Shown: positions 31,001 to 41,402, counted from the stretch's first letter. The stretch is DNA of 64,000 nt from Rhizaria sp. SCN 62-66 (GCA_001724265.1 MEDY01000007.1:1-64000), one strand, 5' to 3'. Notes: generated by a model not told the origin, from the letters alone. Translations and numbers: made by a program.

Positions 31001-31937
31001 GGGTTGACGCTGCCTACAGCGGCGAGGGGCGGTGGCGGGGGCGGCGCGACCGCGGCGGCGACGGGTGGCGAGCCGGCGGGCGGCATCGGCGGCGGCGACG
31101 CAGGCGGCATCGGCGGGGGCGACGCCGGGGGATGTGGCGGCGGCGAGGCCGGCGGCTGCGGGGGCGGCGACGCGGGGGGCTGCGGCGGGGGCGAGCCAGG
31201 CGACTGCGGGGGCGGGTAGGCGGACTCGTCCGCGGCCACAACCTCGGGCTCGGGCGGGGGCGTGTCGGAGGTCTCCTCGGCGTACGTCGTAAGCGGCTGC
31301 TCGGTCTGCGGGGGCTGCGCCGGCTGCTCGGCGCCCGCGGTGGGGGGCACGAAGGCGGGCGGGCCGCGGACGGAGCTGCCGACCGGGGCGGCAGTCATGA
31401 AGGCCGGCAGCGCGGGGCCGGAGCTGGCGGCCAAGGCGGCGTTCATCGACGGGTGAGGGGGCAGCACCTTGACGGGCACGGCAATGACGGGGGGCGCCGG
31501 TGTGAACTTGACGTATGTTTTCGGGAAAATGCCCAGGGTGCCGGGCTGGGACTTGAGCCAGCCGCGGTACCAGTCGGGCTGCTCCATCTTGATCTCGACC
31601 ACATCGTCCACGTTGAACGAGAGCTGGTTGCTAGCCTGGGCGGAGAACTTGTAGAGAGCTGTGTGCAGCACGTGGTGTCGTGTTAAGAGGTGAAATGCAG
31701 GGGAGATCGGCACGCGAGAAGCATGGTTAGGGGATAGCACAAAGGGTATCACAACGGAGGGCGTAACAGAGCGAGAGTGCAATGAAAGGCAATGATATCG
31801 AAACCTATAAGATATAAACAGCCAATCTTTTGTAGAACGTGATATGGAGGGTTAGCTGGCGCAACTGCACCGCGGGGCGCGTTGAAACGAGACGTACCAA
31901 CACCTGTGCCCAAGCACTCTTTCCACCCACTACTCAT
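25063..31937 (-). CDS. DOCK-family guanine nucleotide exchange factor with SH3 domain, two exons
   Basis: DOCK proteins activate Rac/Cdc42 GTPases to drive actin remodelling, migration and phagocytosis. Exon 1 (31898-31937, 13 codons plus one base) joins exon 2 (25063-31658) across a 239-base gtacgt intron, giving 2211 residues; without splicing the SH3 domain loses its first strand. Layout: SH3 (about 12-66; VALYKFSAQ to GIFPKTYVKF), a proline ladder of SPPPQPPA-type repeats (about 125-230), Ala/Pro low-complexity, an N-terminal DOCK block (VWLVCRIYRRG), DHR1/C2 (about 740-900; SSGVYYHNNMPEFNEFVKV) which binds phosphoinositides in relatives, a helical middle, and catalytic DHR2 (about 1750-2160; RHYYQHLVYDFSSLAELLRT, FYSSYFRVVFLG, EFIYKGRKLE). 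An SH3 at the N-terminus suggests the DOCK-A/B type, which works with ELMO. Divergent from the LMBR1-family gene. Confidence 0.93.
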
Positions 31938-32656
31938 GAAGGCGAGGGAGGAAACGCGCTAAAAGACGCGCTATTGAGAAGGTAAGGCAAAATAATAAGG
32001 TAGGACGTGAGCGGGTCTATCTATAACGGGCAGAATCAAACAACAACATCTGCACGGAAAGGCACGAGACACAGCGATATTACCTCGAGCTTTCCATCTT
32101 CTTCTTCTGTGGTATGATTGACTTTTTGAGAACCACCTGAGGTCAGTCAGCGCGCGACCGACCACTGATTGAACGGCCACAGGACAAATTCGTTGGGAAG
32201 TCGAGGGCTTTATTTCTTGGTTCAGACAGGGTCTATCGATCTGTGAAATAATTCGGCGGTATAGTATGCGCATTTTTGCAACGGGATATACTTATTTCGC
32301 GTTGCTTTATTGTTCTTCACGTTGATCGCCGCTCACATTTCCTCTTCAAATGTGGCCTTGTTGTCGCACACACTTTTACTCTCGCCTCGGTCACGTTCAC
32401 TGTCCCCAGCCCCCGCGGTCGCCCCTCGCCGCGTAAGTTGCCCGAATCCCCCCTGCAGCGGAGAAAGCTTTCAGAGCACACTCACCCTCTCTTTGCGCGT
32501 TTCTGTGCCCACAGCGCCTGCTCTGCCCGAGCGCTCTTACGCTCTCTCACTCGCCATAACTTTGAGTGTGTGACGAGCCACAAGTCTTCTCTTTAAGCCA
32601 CCACCAGCGTTTGCGCTTCTGTTGACGTATCGCCGACTTTCCTAAGATCAAGTACA
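31938..32656. promoter_or_regulatory. Divergent promoter region for DOCK and the LMBR1-family gene
   Basis: About 720 bases lie between two start codons pointing outward. GACTTTTTGAGAACC at 32120-32134 has a near-identical partner in the next divergent promoter (36230-36244). A pyrimidine-rich leader (32330-32640) precedes the LMBR1-family ATG and may contain a 5'UTR intron. No coding gene is seen. Confidence 0.5.
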
Positions 32657-34279
32657 ATGTCTCTCGGCGGCGTCGAGACGTTCTTGATTATCTGCGCCAT
32701 CGTGGTGTCAGTCTTCATTCTGGGCATCGCCATCGTGATGATCATCAAGTTTCAGCACCCTGACGATAAGCTTCAAGCATGGATCCCTAAAATCGTTGTT
32801 ATTCTCTCTCTATACCTCCTCTTTGGCACCGGCATGATCATGCCCTACGACGTTGCGGCGCGAGGGAACCCGGGCATCGACATGGACCTGCTGTGGCAGA
32901 TCGTGCTCATCGCCGTCGCCGCCTTCGCGCTCCTCGTCGTGCCCTTCGCCTTCTTCTACTACGAGAGCGACATCGATGACGAGAAGGCCGACGGCCACTC
33001 GCGCTCATGCTGCGACGGCCAGCTCTGCTCCGCCGTCTGCTACACCCTGCTCTTCGCCCTCATCATCATCATTCTGTGCGTGATCCTCTACGCGACGCCC
33101 GCCAACACGGCCGTGGTACCTACCCACCGCATCGTGCAGGCCGTCAACAACATGGTCACCATCTGCACAGAGTCCCTCGGCGTTGCCGGCATCGCCGTCC
33201 AGCCCTTCCGCAACAACTCTCCCGCGGGCGAGGAGTGCCTCGCCGAGGGCGGCGGCTGCTCCTCGCTGGGCGCCACCTTCGACTGGGAGATCTCGGTCAC
33301 CTTCATCATCTACCTCTTCGCGCTTATGTCCTTCCTGGGCTGGTGGTTCTTCTTCATGTTCGCGGGCGTTGGCTTTGTCGGCCTCCCCTTCGACCTCATC
33401 AACGACTTCCGCACCCGTCCCAAGCCCATCACCAGCTCTATGTACTTTGACCAGTGCTCCGCACTAGTCTCGCGCTGCGACGCCCAGCTCGCCGTCGCCA
33501 ACGCGCTCCGCGACGGCCCCCGCGGCGCCAAGGAGTTTATGAACGCGCCCTCAGGCTTCGGCCAGCGTATGCGGCAGCGCAAGCTCGACCGCAAGATCAT
33601 CGCCGCCGAGCAGGACTTCTACACGCTGCGCCGCGACTTCGAGATCCTCAAGATCTCCAAGGAGTTTAGCAAGTCCAACCCGCTCTGGTACGGGCTCAAG
33701 CTCGTGCTCGGCGTGCTCGGGCTGCTTCTGTCGATCGCCTGGTTCCTGCACATCGTGCTCTTCATCCTGCCCGGCCGCAACAACGAGGTTGACCCGTTCC
33801 TCAACACGCTCTTCATCGAGCTCGACTCGCTCGGCGGCGGCAAGTTCCCGCTCTTCGGCGTCCTCGCCTACGCCATCTTTGTCTTCTGGCTCATGTGGTG
33901 CACTATGATCGGCGCCTTTAAGGTCGGCATCCGCATCCTCATCGTGCGCGTCTACCCCATGGAGGTCGGCAAGACGTACATGAACGCCTTCCTGGCCAAC
34001 GTCTGGATCCTGCTCCTGTGCATCTTCCCCCTGATCCAGTTCATCACCACCGCTTTCCCGCTTTACGCGCGCTACACGGCCGTCGAGGCCATCTTCGGGA
34101 ACCAGATCCGGTACCTCAAGGGCTTCAGCGTGTTCTGGAAGAACAACATCTTCATCATTATGATGCTCGCCATCTTTGTCCTCGCCGTCCCCGTCTTCCT
34201 CATCTGCCCCAACAGCAAGCGCAAGGAGCTCACCAAGCTCGTTGAGGCTAAGTCCTCGGAGCGCATCAAGCGCATCTAA
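32657..34279 (+). CDS. LMBR1/LIMR-family multi-pass membrane protein
   Basis: A 540-residue single-exon product with about nine hydrophobic segments (roughly 8-31, 43-63, 80-104, 125-148, 209-247, 350-375, 401-430, 447-470 and 495-518). Family-type blocks include MIMPYDVAARG (about 54-64), VVPFAFFYYESD (about 95-106) and LGWWFFFMFAGVGFVGLPF (about 229-247). A basic, charged loop lies between about 255 and 345. Relatives include lipocalin-interacting receptor and LMBD1-type lysosomal proteins; plant-type LIMR proteins look closest by eye. LMBD1 proteins take part in lysosomal cobalamin export, but that role is only a possibility here. The start follows a favourable caATGt context, and no signal peptide other than TM1 is present. 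Codon bias is uniform throughout. Confidence 0.88.
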   Translation: MSLGGVETFLIICAIVVSVFILGIAIVMIIKFQHPDDKLQAWIPKIVVILSLYLLFGTGMIMPYDVAARGNPGIDMDLLWQIVLIAVAAFALLVVPFAFFYYESDIDDEKADGHSRSCCDGQLCSAVCYTLLFALIIIILCVILYATPANTAVVPTHRIVQAVNNMVTICTESLGVAGIAVQPFRNNSPAGEECLAEGGGCSSLGATFDWEISVTFIIYLFALMSFLGWWFFFMFAGVGFVGLPFDLINDFRTRPKPITSSMYFDQCSALVSRCDAQLAVANALRDGPRGAKEFMNAPSGFGQRMRQRKLDRKIIAAEQDFYTLRRDFEILKISKEFSKSNPLWYGLKLVLGVLGLLLSIAWFLHIVLFILPGRNNEVDPFLNTLFIELDSLGGGKFPLFGVLAYAIFVFWLMWCTMIGAFKVGIRILIVRVYPMEVGKTYMNAFLANVWILLLCIFPLIQFITTAFPLYARYTAVEAIFGNQIRYLKGFSVFWKNNIFIIMMLAIFVLAVPVFLICPNSKRKELTKLVEAKSSERIKRI

Positions 34280-35167
34280 GTTGGCGCATCCTCTCGAAGT
34301 GCGGTCTATCTTCCAAGTGGCATGCAACAAAGCATAAAGACAGTTTCGTAACTGCAAGTGTCTGCGTGAGTGTTGAGGGTTGTGGTTGTTGTGACGAGGA
34401 GCACTTGCAGTGTGTAGGTGCTGCTTTGCGGTATTATATTTTAGTGTTTATTTTTTGATGATCTGTCACCGTTCTATCTCCTATCTTTTTTCTTTCTTCA
34501 ATTATTTTTTTTGGCATCGATCTCTGCTGTGCTTTTGACATTTCATTCAAAACAAAGCGAGGGATTAATCTATATTCTTTGTCGTATTTGATTCGTGTCT
34601 TTCTTCATACACTACTCAATTAATATCATTCTACGTTTGTTTGCATTTGTCGATGCAGTGATGGAAATGGTGTTTAATGTATTGCTTGATTCTCCCGTAC
34701 GCGATGAGGCTGAAACAGACTTACACAGTCTGTCACACATTATGTCATGCGATGAGTCGATGATTTGCTTACAATGGTTTGGGTTCTGGGTCTTATGCTC
34801 GGCTAGGTATTCCCTCCAGTGCTGCGCGCGAGAGCGCAATTCACTTTTGAGATGGTTGTTTCATTGTGGGTCGTTACTATGCATTGAAGGTGTGTCCACT
34901 CTTGAATCTGCAGGTTTGTTTCCGGCCACATGCAACGTTGCTGTGCGGTTGTGAAGTTGGGCCAGCCAACAACAGAGAGCAGGTGCGACAGCTCTGTGAT
35001 CGGTTGAGTGGTTGTAAAAAACAACAAAACGTGAAACATGGAAATCAAGATGTCTCACGAAAATCACACTCAACATATCACAGACACGACTGAGTTATAC
35101 TTTTGGCACACTTGCCGCAATCTGCATCGAAGTCGTGTCAAGTCTGCTGCGACTGTTGCCGTGTCGC
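34280..35167. other. Convergent spacer between the LMBR1-family gene and GOT1
   Basis: About 890 bases of AT-rich sequence lie between two 3' ends. T-rich stretches near 34440-34520 are typical of eukaryotic 3' flanks. A 119-codon frame at 34595-34954 lacks the local codon bias and any motif. Nothing else is evident. Confidence 0.5.
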
Positions 35168-35895
35168 TTAGTCGCGCATCGAGGTCGGCAGCAGATACTC
35201 GCTGCCAGCGCAGCGGTCGAGCAGCGACGCAAACACGGGCGCTTGCAGACAAGGGCCAATCAGCGGCAAGCGGCGCAAAAACGAGAGCAGAATGGGGAAC
35301 AGATTCCTGTCAGGAGAAGAACAGCAGGTGCAAAGGAGGGGGATTTGTTAGCACAAGCTTGAATCAAGGGAAAATAAAGCAATACACCAAGAAAGAATGA
35401 CTCTTAGCGCTAAGACGAACATAATTTCTTGTTGCAAGGCGTTGGTGCAGTTTGTGTGCGTACCCGAAGAGGTTCATGATTCCGAAGATCTCGACAATCA
35501 TGCCGATGACCGGCCATCCGACGAGGCAGAGAACGATTCCCACAAGGAAGCAGATCGACCCGCGGATCTTAGCCCTGCTGGTAAAAAAGCGGACCGTCTT
35601 GGTGGGCCCGATGAGAAGGATGAGGCCGGCCAGGAGGACGAGGTTGCCGAGCGCGAGAAGCACACGGTCGAAGAGCAGGATCACGCCTAAGAGCAGGAAG
35701 ACGCAGCCGAAGCCCGTCAGCCCGATGCCGATCTCTAAACGCATGGCAGTTACGCAAAACACATAGAAACACGTCATGAATTTGTGAAAAAACAATGGCA
35801 AAAGGAATGTAGATGATTATGAGGTAGATAATTGCTGTTAAAGTGGTGTGTTGGTGTGGTGACGTACTGCGGTTGTCACTCACCCATGCGGTCAT
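35168..35895 (-). CDS. GOLT1B: Golgi transport protein 1 (GOT1/GOLT1B), three exons
   Basis: GOT1 is a four-helix membrane protein acting in COPII-vesicle and ER-Golgi traffic. It is assembled from exons 35868-35895 (28 bases), 35464-35734 and 35168-35306; the introns (133 and 157 bases) begin gtacgt and gtacgc. The coding total of 438 bases gives 145 residues, against about 138 in animals. Exon 1 ends within the lysine codon, creating the family N-terminus DNRKIGIGLTGFG. Exon 2 holds three hydrophobic helices with LLFDRVLLALGN, IGPTKTVRFF and GWPVIGMIVEIFG. Exon 3 completes NLFPILLSFLRRLPLIG, the hallmark last helix. The tail after it lacks the animal C-terminal sequence. No single open frame contains all of it, so it is easily missed. 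It is divergent from the C2/coiled-coil gene. Confidence 0.94.
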
Positions 35896-36496
35896 GCTTG
35901 GCGCGGAAACAGCAGAGAGTGCCCAGACGCGTTAAGGGTACGTTTTGAGGCAGATTTGGTTGTGTAGGAGAAGAGCGGATGCTTCGTTGGGGCAGTGTTG
36001 AGACGTTGGTGACCGGAAAGAAAGTGAGGTGAGGGAAGTGTGGTCTTTGCTGATGAGGCAATTCTGATAGTGCCACACGAGCGCCAGTACAGTTTTGGAG
36101 CAAAGATCAATTCCAAATCCATAAAGAAAACAAGTTGAATAGGCGGAAAAAAGTGATGACATTTTCATTGACGGATATCTGACGTCGCACAAAGCTGAAA
36201 CTAAAATTGACCGTTGGCTCGGTTGAACCGACTTTTTGCGAACCCTCCTCGCCAGTCTGCGATGACCGACAGTCAGAAACGTAACCGCCTTCCTCTATTT
36301 TTGGTTGTAGCTCCTTCTAAACTCCGTTATTCGATATGTTGCTTCATTTACTGATCCAAAAAGAACTGTTTTATAACATAACTCTTTTAGTCATTCCTAT
36401 GTTATTTCTGGCAATCTATACGCGCCCTCAATGTATCGTGCTCCTCTCCTCTGTATCGTTCCTAATTTCTCACAGCCACTGAGCCGTTCCAGCCCG
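35896..36496. promoter_or_regulatory. Divergent promoter region for GOT1 and the C2/coiled-coil gene
   Basis: This 600-base region contains GACTTTTTGCGAACC (36230-36244), near-identical to the motif at 32120-32134, overlapping a short palindrome TCGGTTGAACCGA (36219-36231). Near the right end, ttctcacag (to about 36477) is a good splice acceptor and may end a 5'UTR intron. Confidence 0.5.
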
Positions 36497-39400
36497 ATGG
36501 ACGGCAGTGACGCTTACGCAGACGCGGGCCCGACTGAGCCCGGCATGCCTGCCGGCATTACCTCGGTCCAAATCTCCGCCAAGCTCTCTTGCGCCCACCT
36601 GCCTTTCCCCGCGTCGGCTGCTACTGCGTCCGGGGCCCCGCTCGTCACCATCGCTGTTTGCCTCACCGAGGAGGCCGACAGCAAAGAGCTCGCCATCGCG
36701 GCCACTACGGAGCCTTTTGACCGCTCACAGGTCATTGCCTTGTCGGCTAAGACCGCGCCCGTCCCCGCGGGGAAGACTGTGGACGCCGCCGCGCTGGACC
36801 GCAACCCGCCCTTCACGTCCCCGTTGTCGCTCATGTACTACCAGCCCCTGGACGACCGCGCGCTGTCCCCCGAGGAGGAGGCCTTCCTGACGCACCGCAA
36901 CACGGTCGTGCTGCGCATCTACCACCTGCCCGACATCGACCTGAGCGACGAGTCGGCCTCAGTGACGCTGCAGGACGAGCACATCATCGGCGCCGCCATC
37001 ATCGACCTGGCGACCGTGCTCGAGTCGGCCGCCGGCAGCGACTTCGCCGACCCGGTGCCCGTGCCGCTGTTCCTCTCCGTGCCTAGCGAGACGCCCGGCG
37101 GCGCCGCGCCCGACGCGCCTCCGCACGGTGTCACCGCGAAGCCTCTCGTGGAGGCGGCGACGCAGCAGCGCGCAACCGCAAGCCTCGTGTTCAAGGTCGA
37201 CGGAACCGCGTTTGAGCAGGACGAGCTCCCGCCCGGCACTGTGCTGCCGCTCAAGGACGAGAACGAGGCCCAGCACGAGGCGCAGCCCGAGGCACAGCCG
37301 GAGGCCCAGCATGAAGATGCGCAGCCCGAGGTTAAGCCTGAGCCTGAGGCCGCGCCTGCTGCTGCTGCTGCTGCTGCCGCTGCTGCCGTTGCCGCGCCCG
37401 CAGCGCCGAGCAAACCGGCCCCCGCGAAGCCTGCGCCGACCAAGGCGGCTCCCACCAAGGCCGCGCCCGCGCGGCCGCCCCCCGCGGCCGCTGCCGCCGT
37501 CGCGGTCGCAGAGGCTGCGACCGCTGCTGCAGAGTCCGCTGCTGCTGCCGCTGCTGTTGTGGAGCCCGCAGCAACGCTGGCTGAGCACGCGAGCGAGCAC
37601 GAGGCCAAGGGTGAGGCCAATACCGAGAACAATAACAGCGAGAAGCACAATGACAGTCACAAGACAGAGCCCGCTGCAGCCGAGCCCGCAGCAGCTGCTG
37701 CTGTTGCTGATTCAACACATGAGCACCACGATACTCATGAGCAGCCCAAGACGGACACTGTGGGCGCGTTTATGGCGAGCGCAGAGCCTGTTGAGGACCA
37801 CCGTGACAAGAGCGCCCACGACCACGGTGGCCACAAGGCGAAGGACGAGGTCAAGGACGAGAGCGCCGGCGCCAAGGACGCTCCTGCTGCTGCCACACAC
37901 TACAATGCCCACGACAACGCGCCGCTCCCGGCCCCGTCGCCAGTTAACGCGCCCGCCGCGGACGAGAAGGCCGCCGCCACCGCGCCGAGCAGTCCGGCCT
38001 CCGCCAAGGCCGACGCCGCCGGCGCCGCCGCGCCCGCCACGCCTCCCCCGCGCCAGCCCTCCGCGGCCCCCTCCAACGCCAGCGCTAATGTACACGCGAG
38101 CGCTGGCGCTGGTGTCGGCGCTGGTGCCGGCGCCGGTGCGAGCCGCAGCGTTGCGGGCAGCACGCCCGCGTCGGCCGCCGCGTCCCCGGCGCAGTCGCAG
38201 CGCCGTGCACTCGCCCCTTCGGCCTCGACGGCCTCGACCAACAACAACAACAACCCTGCTGCTAGCGCCGGCTCGCCTCCGCCCGCGAGCAACAACGGCG
38301 GCGGCAACGCCGCGAAGCCGCCGCGCGCGCCCGCCAACAGCGGCACGCCCCAGCCCTCAAACGCCAACACCAATGCTACCGCGAGTGCGGAGAGCGTTGG
38401 CAGCCCGAACAAGTCGCGGCGCGCGTCGATGACGGCGGCCCCCATGCCCGTGCCCGCGTCCCCGGCGCCCTCGCACGGGAGCGTCGCGGGCAAGGCCACG
38501 CCCAAGGCGCCCGCCCAGCCGCAGAGCCAGCCGCAGGGCCAGCAGCAGCCCGGACTGACGAGCTCAGCCTCGACTAGCCGGCTCACACCAGCACCGTCGG
38601 CCAGCGCCGTTGCGAATGCCAGCGCCGACGGCGGCGCCGGCACGGGCCGCCGCGGCTCCGCTGCGCTGCCGACCCCCGGCAGCAGTGCGAGCGCCGCGGC
38701 GGCGGCCCCCGCCCGGAGCCGCCCGCCGTCTGCGCGCCCGGTATCCGCGCAGCGCTACTCTGCGGGCAGCGGCGGCGCGCACGGGGCCGGGACGCCGCAG
38801 CCGCACGGCAAGGGCCCCGCGCGGCCCGGGAGCCGGCTTGCGATGCAGGGCGCGCACAGCAGCAGCCAGCAGCAGCTGCTCACGCCCCAGCAGCAGCAAC
38901 TGCACGACGATGCCGCGAGCAGCAGCAGTGACACGCCCGCGAGCCCCGGCATGCGGCCCGTGGCGCAGCCGCAGCAGACAGCGAGCTACGGCCGCGCGTC
39001 GTCGCCGTCGCCGCTGACCGAGTCCAACGTGTGGCGCGAGAAGGTGACGGTGCTCATGACGCAGAAGGTCGAGCTTGAGCGCACGCTCGACGACACCAAG
39101 TCGCTTCTTCAGGCCAAGACTGACGCCGCGCACGACACCGAGAACGCGCTTGCCGCCGCGCGCGCGGAGCTGGCCGCGATGCACGCGCAGCTCGAGATGA
39201 CGCGTGCGGAGCGCGACGACTGCCACCGGGAGCTCTCGGAGGCCCGCCAGACCATTCGCCACCTGCAGTCGCGCGACGCGCAGCTGACCGAGACGACCGA
39301 GGCCGCCGTGCGCAACGCCGACATCGCCGAGTCATCTTCGGCGACGTCCTCGCGCCAGCTCTACCTTATGCATCGTCTGGCGCGCCACCTGACCACGGTG

Positions 39401-40978
39401 GCCTTCGTCAAGATGTTTTCCGCTAAGCGCGCGCTGCTGCGCCTCATGTGCGGACTCTACTCGCGCGCCCAGTTCCTGCTCTCTGAGGTCACAGCGGACC
39501 CCGCCCCGCCGGAGCTGACGTCTTCGCTGCTGTCGGTCGCCGCGCGCTCGGCGGCGTCGCCCGCGCTGCCGGACCTGTACGAGCTGCTCAGCGACGAGGT
39601 CCGCGCCCCCGAGAGTCTCATGCATTGGGACCGGGCCGACTCGCGCGCGACCGGCACGCGCACCTCGAGCGCCAACCCGCACTCGCGCGCGCACGCCGCC
39701 TCAGCCGGCGCGGGCACGCAGTCCAACAGCTCCACCACCGCTGTCTCCGGCGCTGGCGCGGGCGGCGTGTTGTCCCCGGACCAGTTCAAATTCCGTCTCG
39801 CGTCGGTGCCCATGGACGCGCTGCTGGCCACCGTGGAGACGCTGAGCGAGGCGCTGGGCGAAGCCGTGGACGCGACGGTGCTGCAGAAGAGGCACTGGTA
39901 CCGCGCCACGCACGCCTTCTCGCAGCGCTCCGTGGAGCTGGCGGGCACGGCCAAGAACGCGCTGCTGATGCAGCACCTCCACGCCGCAGGGACGGGCCCC
40001 GCGGGCGGGCAGTCGGCGCTCTCGGCCGCGCCCGGCGCCGCGGCCGCCGCGGCTGCAGCGGCGGAGAACGAGGCGCGCGAGCGCGAGCAGGCGCAGCAGC
40101 AACAGCAGAGCCAGCTGCGCGCGGCCGCTGCGGCCGCCGAGCGCGACCGCGCGACGATCGCTACGCTCGAGGAGCGGCTTGAGCACAAGAAGCTGCAGAC
40201 GCAGGCCTACCAGCGGCAGTACCGCGTCGCGCAGGACCTGCTGACGGCGTCGGCGGCGCGCGCGACAGACCTGGCCGGGTACGTCGACACGCTGCAGCGC
40301 TGCTACGTGCGCACCGTGAGCACGCTGGGCGGTGCGACGGCGCTGGGCGAGTTCCCGCTCCCGCCGCCGCCGCTCACGCCTGTGGTCGACTCGACGCAGA
40401 TGGGCAGCGGCAGCCCGGCGCTGGGGATGACGAGCGGCAGCATGGGGCCGCGCCAGCAGGAGGGCGGCGCGGTGCCCAGCACGCTGCCCCCCATCCGCAA
40501 CGGCGGCGGCCCGCAGCAGCAGTACCAGCAGCAGCCCCCCGCGGTGGGCTACGCGGGCGGCTCGCCCGACCTGTACTCGAGCATGAGCGCGTCGCAGCGC
40601 GGCGAGCAGTGGCGCACGCCGCGCGAGACGACGCTGCAGCGGCAGGGCGCGAGCGACCGCCACGCCGCCTACGGCGACGCCGCGGTTGCGCAGCACGGCG
40701 GCAGCGGCAGGCAGCCGCAGCAGCAGGGCGGGGGCAAGGCCGCGCAGGTCGAGCGCGACTACGGCGGCGACTGCAGCGGGCCGCAGCAGCAGCATCCGCA
40801 GCAGCAGCAGGGCCAGGGCCAGCGCGTGCGCGTGCGCGCCAAGGGCGTGCAGCCCGCGGCCCAGCAGGGGCGGAGCCCGCAGCAGGGCCAGGGTCAGCCG
40901 TCGGCGGCCAAGATGGCCCACCTGGCCCGTCTTAGCACCTTCCTGGCCACTCAGGAACGCAGCCTATTCTCGAAGTGA
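36497..40978 (+). CDS. Large C2-like / coiled-coil protein of unknown function
   Basis: I do not recognise the gene. The open frame can be extended to ATG 36431, but those 22 codons contain an acceptor-like ttctcacag and lack coding bias, so I start at ATG 36497 (1493 residues). The N-terminal 180 residues alternate beta-strand-like segments (VQISAKLSC, PLVTIAVCLTEE, NTVVLRIYHLPDIDLSD, IIGAAIIDLATVL) in a C2-like pattern. A very long Ala/Pro/Glu/Gln/Ser-rich linker follows (about 250-835). A heptad-rich coiled coil covers about 844-940 (EKVTVLMTQKVELERTLDDTKSLLQ), then a helical block rich in leucine (about 955-1000, LYLMHRLARHLTTVAFVKMF), a second short coil (about 1185-1260), and a Gln/Gly/Pro-rich tail. 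The layout suggests a cytoskeletal, centrosomal or membrane scaffold, but that is inference. Confidence 0.7.
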   Translation: MDGSDAYADAGPTEPGMPAGITSVQISAKLSCAHLPFPASAATASGAPLVTIAVCLTEEADSKELAIAATTEPFDRSQVIALSAKTAPVPAGKTVDAAALDRNPPFTSPLSLMYYQPLDDRALSPEEEAFLTHRNTVVLRIYHLPDIDLSDESASVTLQDEHIIGAAIIDLATVLESAAGSDFADPVPVPLFLSVPSETPGGAAPDAPPHGVTAKPLVEAATQQRATASLVFKVDGTAFEQDELPPGTVLPLKDENEAQHEAQPEAQPEAQHEDAQPEVKPEPEAAPAAAAAAAAAAVAAPAAPSKPAPAKPAPTKAAPTKAAPARPPPAAAAAVAVAEAATAAAESAAAAAAVVEPAATLAEHASEHEAKGEANTENNNSEKHNDSHKTEPAAAEPAAAAAVADSTHEHHDTHEQPKTDTVGAFMASAEPVEDHRDKSAHDHGGHKAKDEVKDESAGAKDAPAAATHYNAHDNAPLPAPSPVNAPAADEKAAATAPSSPASAKADAAGAAAPATPPPRQPSAAPSNASANVHASAGAGVGAGAGAGASRSVAGSTPASAAASPAQSQRRALAPSASTASTNNNNNPAASAGSPPPASNNGGGNAAKPPRAPANSGTPQPSNANTNATASAESVGSPNKSRRASMTAAPMPVPASPAPSHGSVAGKATPKAPAQPQSQPQGQQQPGLTSSASTSRLTPAPSASAVANASADGGAGTGRRGSAALPTPGSSASAAAAAPARSRPPSARPVSAQRYSAGSGGAHGAGTPQPHGKGPARPGSRLAMQGAHSSSQQQLLTPQQQQLHDDAASSSSDTPASPGMRPVAQPQQTASYGRASSPSPLTESNVWREKVTVLMTQKVELERTLDDTKSLLQAKTDAAHDTENALAAARAELAAMHAQLEMTRAERDDCHRELSEARQTIRHLQSRDAQLTETTEAAVRNADIAESSSATSSRQLYLMHRLARHLTTVAFVKMFSAKRALLRLMCGLYSRAQFLLSEVTADPAPPELTSSLLSVAARSAASPALPDLYELLSDEVRAPESLMHWDRADSRATGTRTSSANPHSRAHAASAGAGTQSNSSTTAVSGAGAGGVLSPDQFKFRLASVPMDALLATVETLSEALGEAVDATVLQKRHWYRATHAFSQRSVELAGTAKNALLMQHLHAAGTGPAGGQSALSAAPGAAAAAAAAAENEAREREQAQQQQQSQLRAAAAAAERDRATIATLEERLEHKKLQTQAYQRQYRVAQDLLTASAARATDLAGYVDTLQRCYVRTVSTLGGATALGEFPLPPPPLTPVVDSTQMGSGSPALGMTSGSMGPRQQEGGAVPSTLPPIRNGGGPQQQYQQQPPAVGYAGGSPDLYSSMSASQRGEQWRTPRETTLQRQGASDRHAAYGDAAVAQHGGSGRQPQQQGGGKAAQVERDYGGDCSGPQQQHPQQQQGQGQRVRVRAKGVQPAAQQGRSPQQGQGQPSAAKMAHLARLSTFLATQERSLFSK

Positions 40979-41249
40979 TTTTGGAAATTGCTTCTTGTTG
41001 CTGTCTGCAGCGACATCAATCCCCGCGTTACACAATTGTTGTTTCATTGAGGTTTTGGATTACATTAGAATTTTAATTTTACCGATTATTCGTTGGTTTT
41101 TACGTGATACTACGTGTATTTGCACAATTAGCAGCATTGTGGCTATAATGATTACTTCATCATAATGTTACATGTACATGTACGTATATATGTACCAACA
41201 AATTGTTGCGAAAAAAAATCGCGCGTCGGCGCGAAAGGTCAAGGGAGAC

Positions 41250-41402
41250 TGTAACGGGTCGAGATTGCCTCCTCAAGCTTTCGATATGTATTATTCCAGA
41301 CGGAAAGCAAAATAAATATATTGAATACTGGTAGTTTACACAAAGTGTCGGAATAACGAACATGTAACGGGGGTGAGCTTGGCTACTCAAACTTTGGCGA
41401 TA
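41250..41402. repeat. Two diverged direct copies of a roughly 38-base element
   Basis: TGTAACGGG at 41250 and at 41363 each starts a similar block that goes on through CTC-AA-CTTT to CGATA. The copies differ at several positions. They lie 300-450 bases upstream of the next start codon and could be promoter elements or relics of a small mobile element. Confidence 0.6.

Noticed and set aside
34595-34954. A 119-codon plus-strand frame downstream of the LMBR1-family gene
   Set aside because: Lacks local codon bias and any recognisable domain; it lies in a 3' flank.
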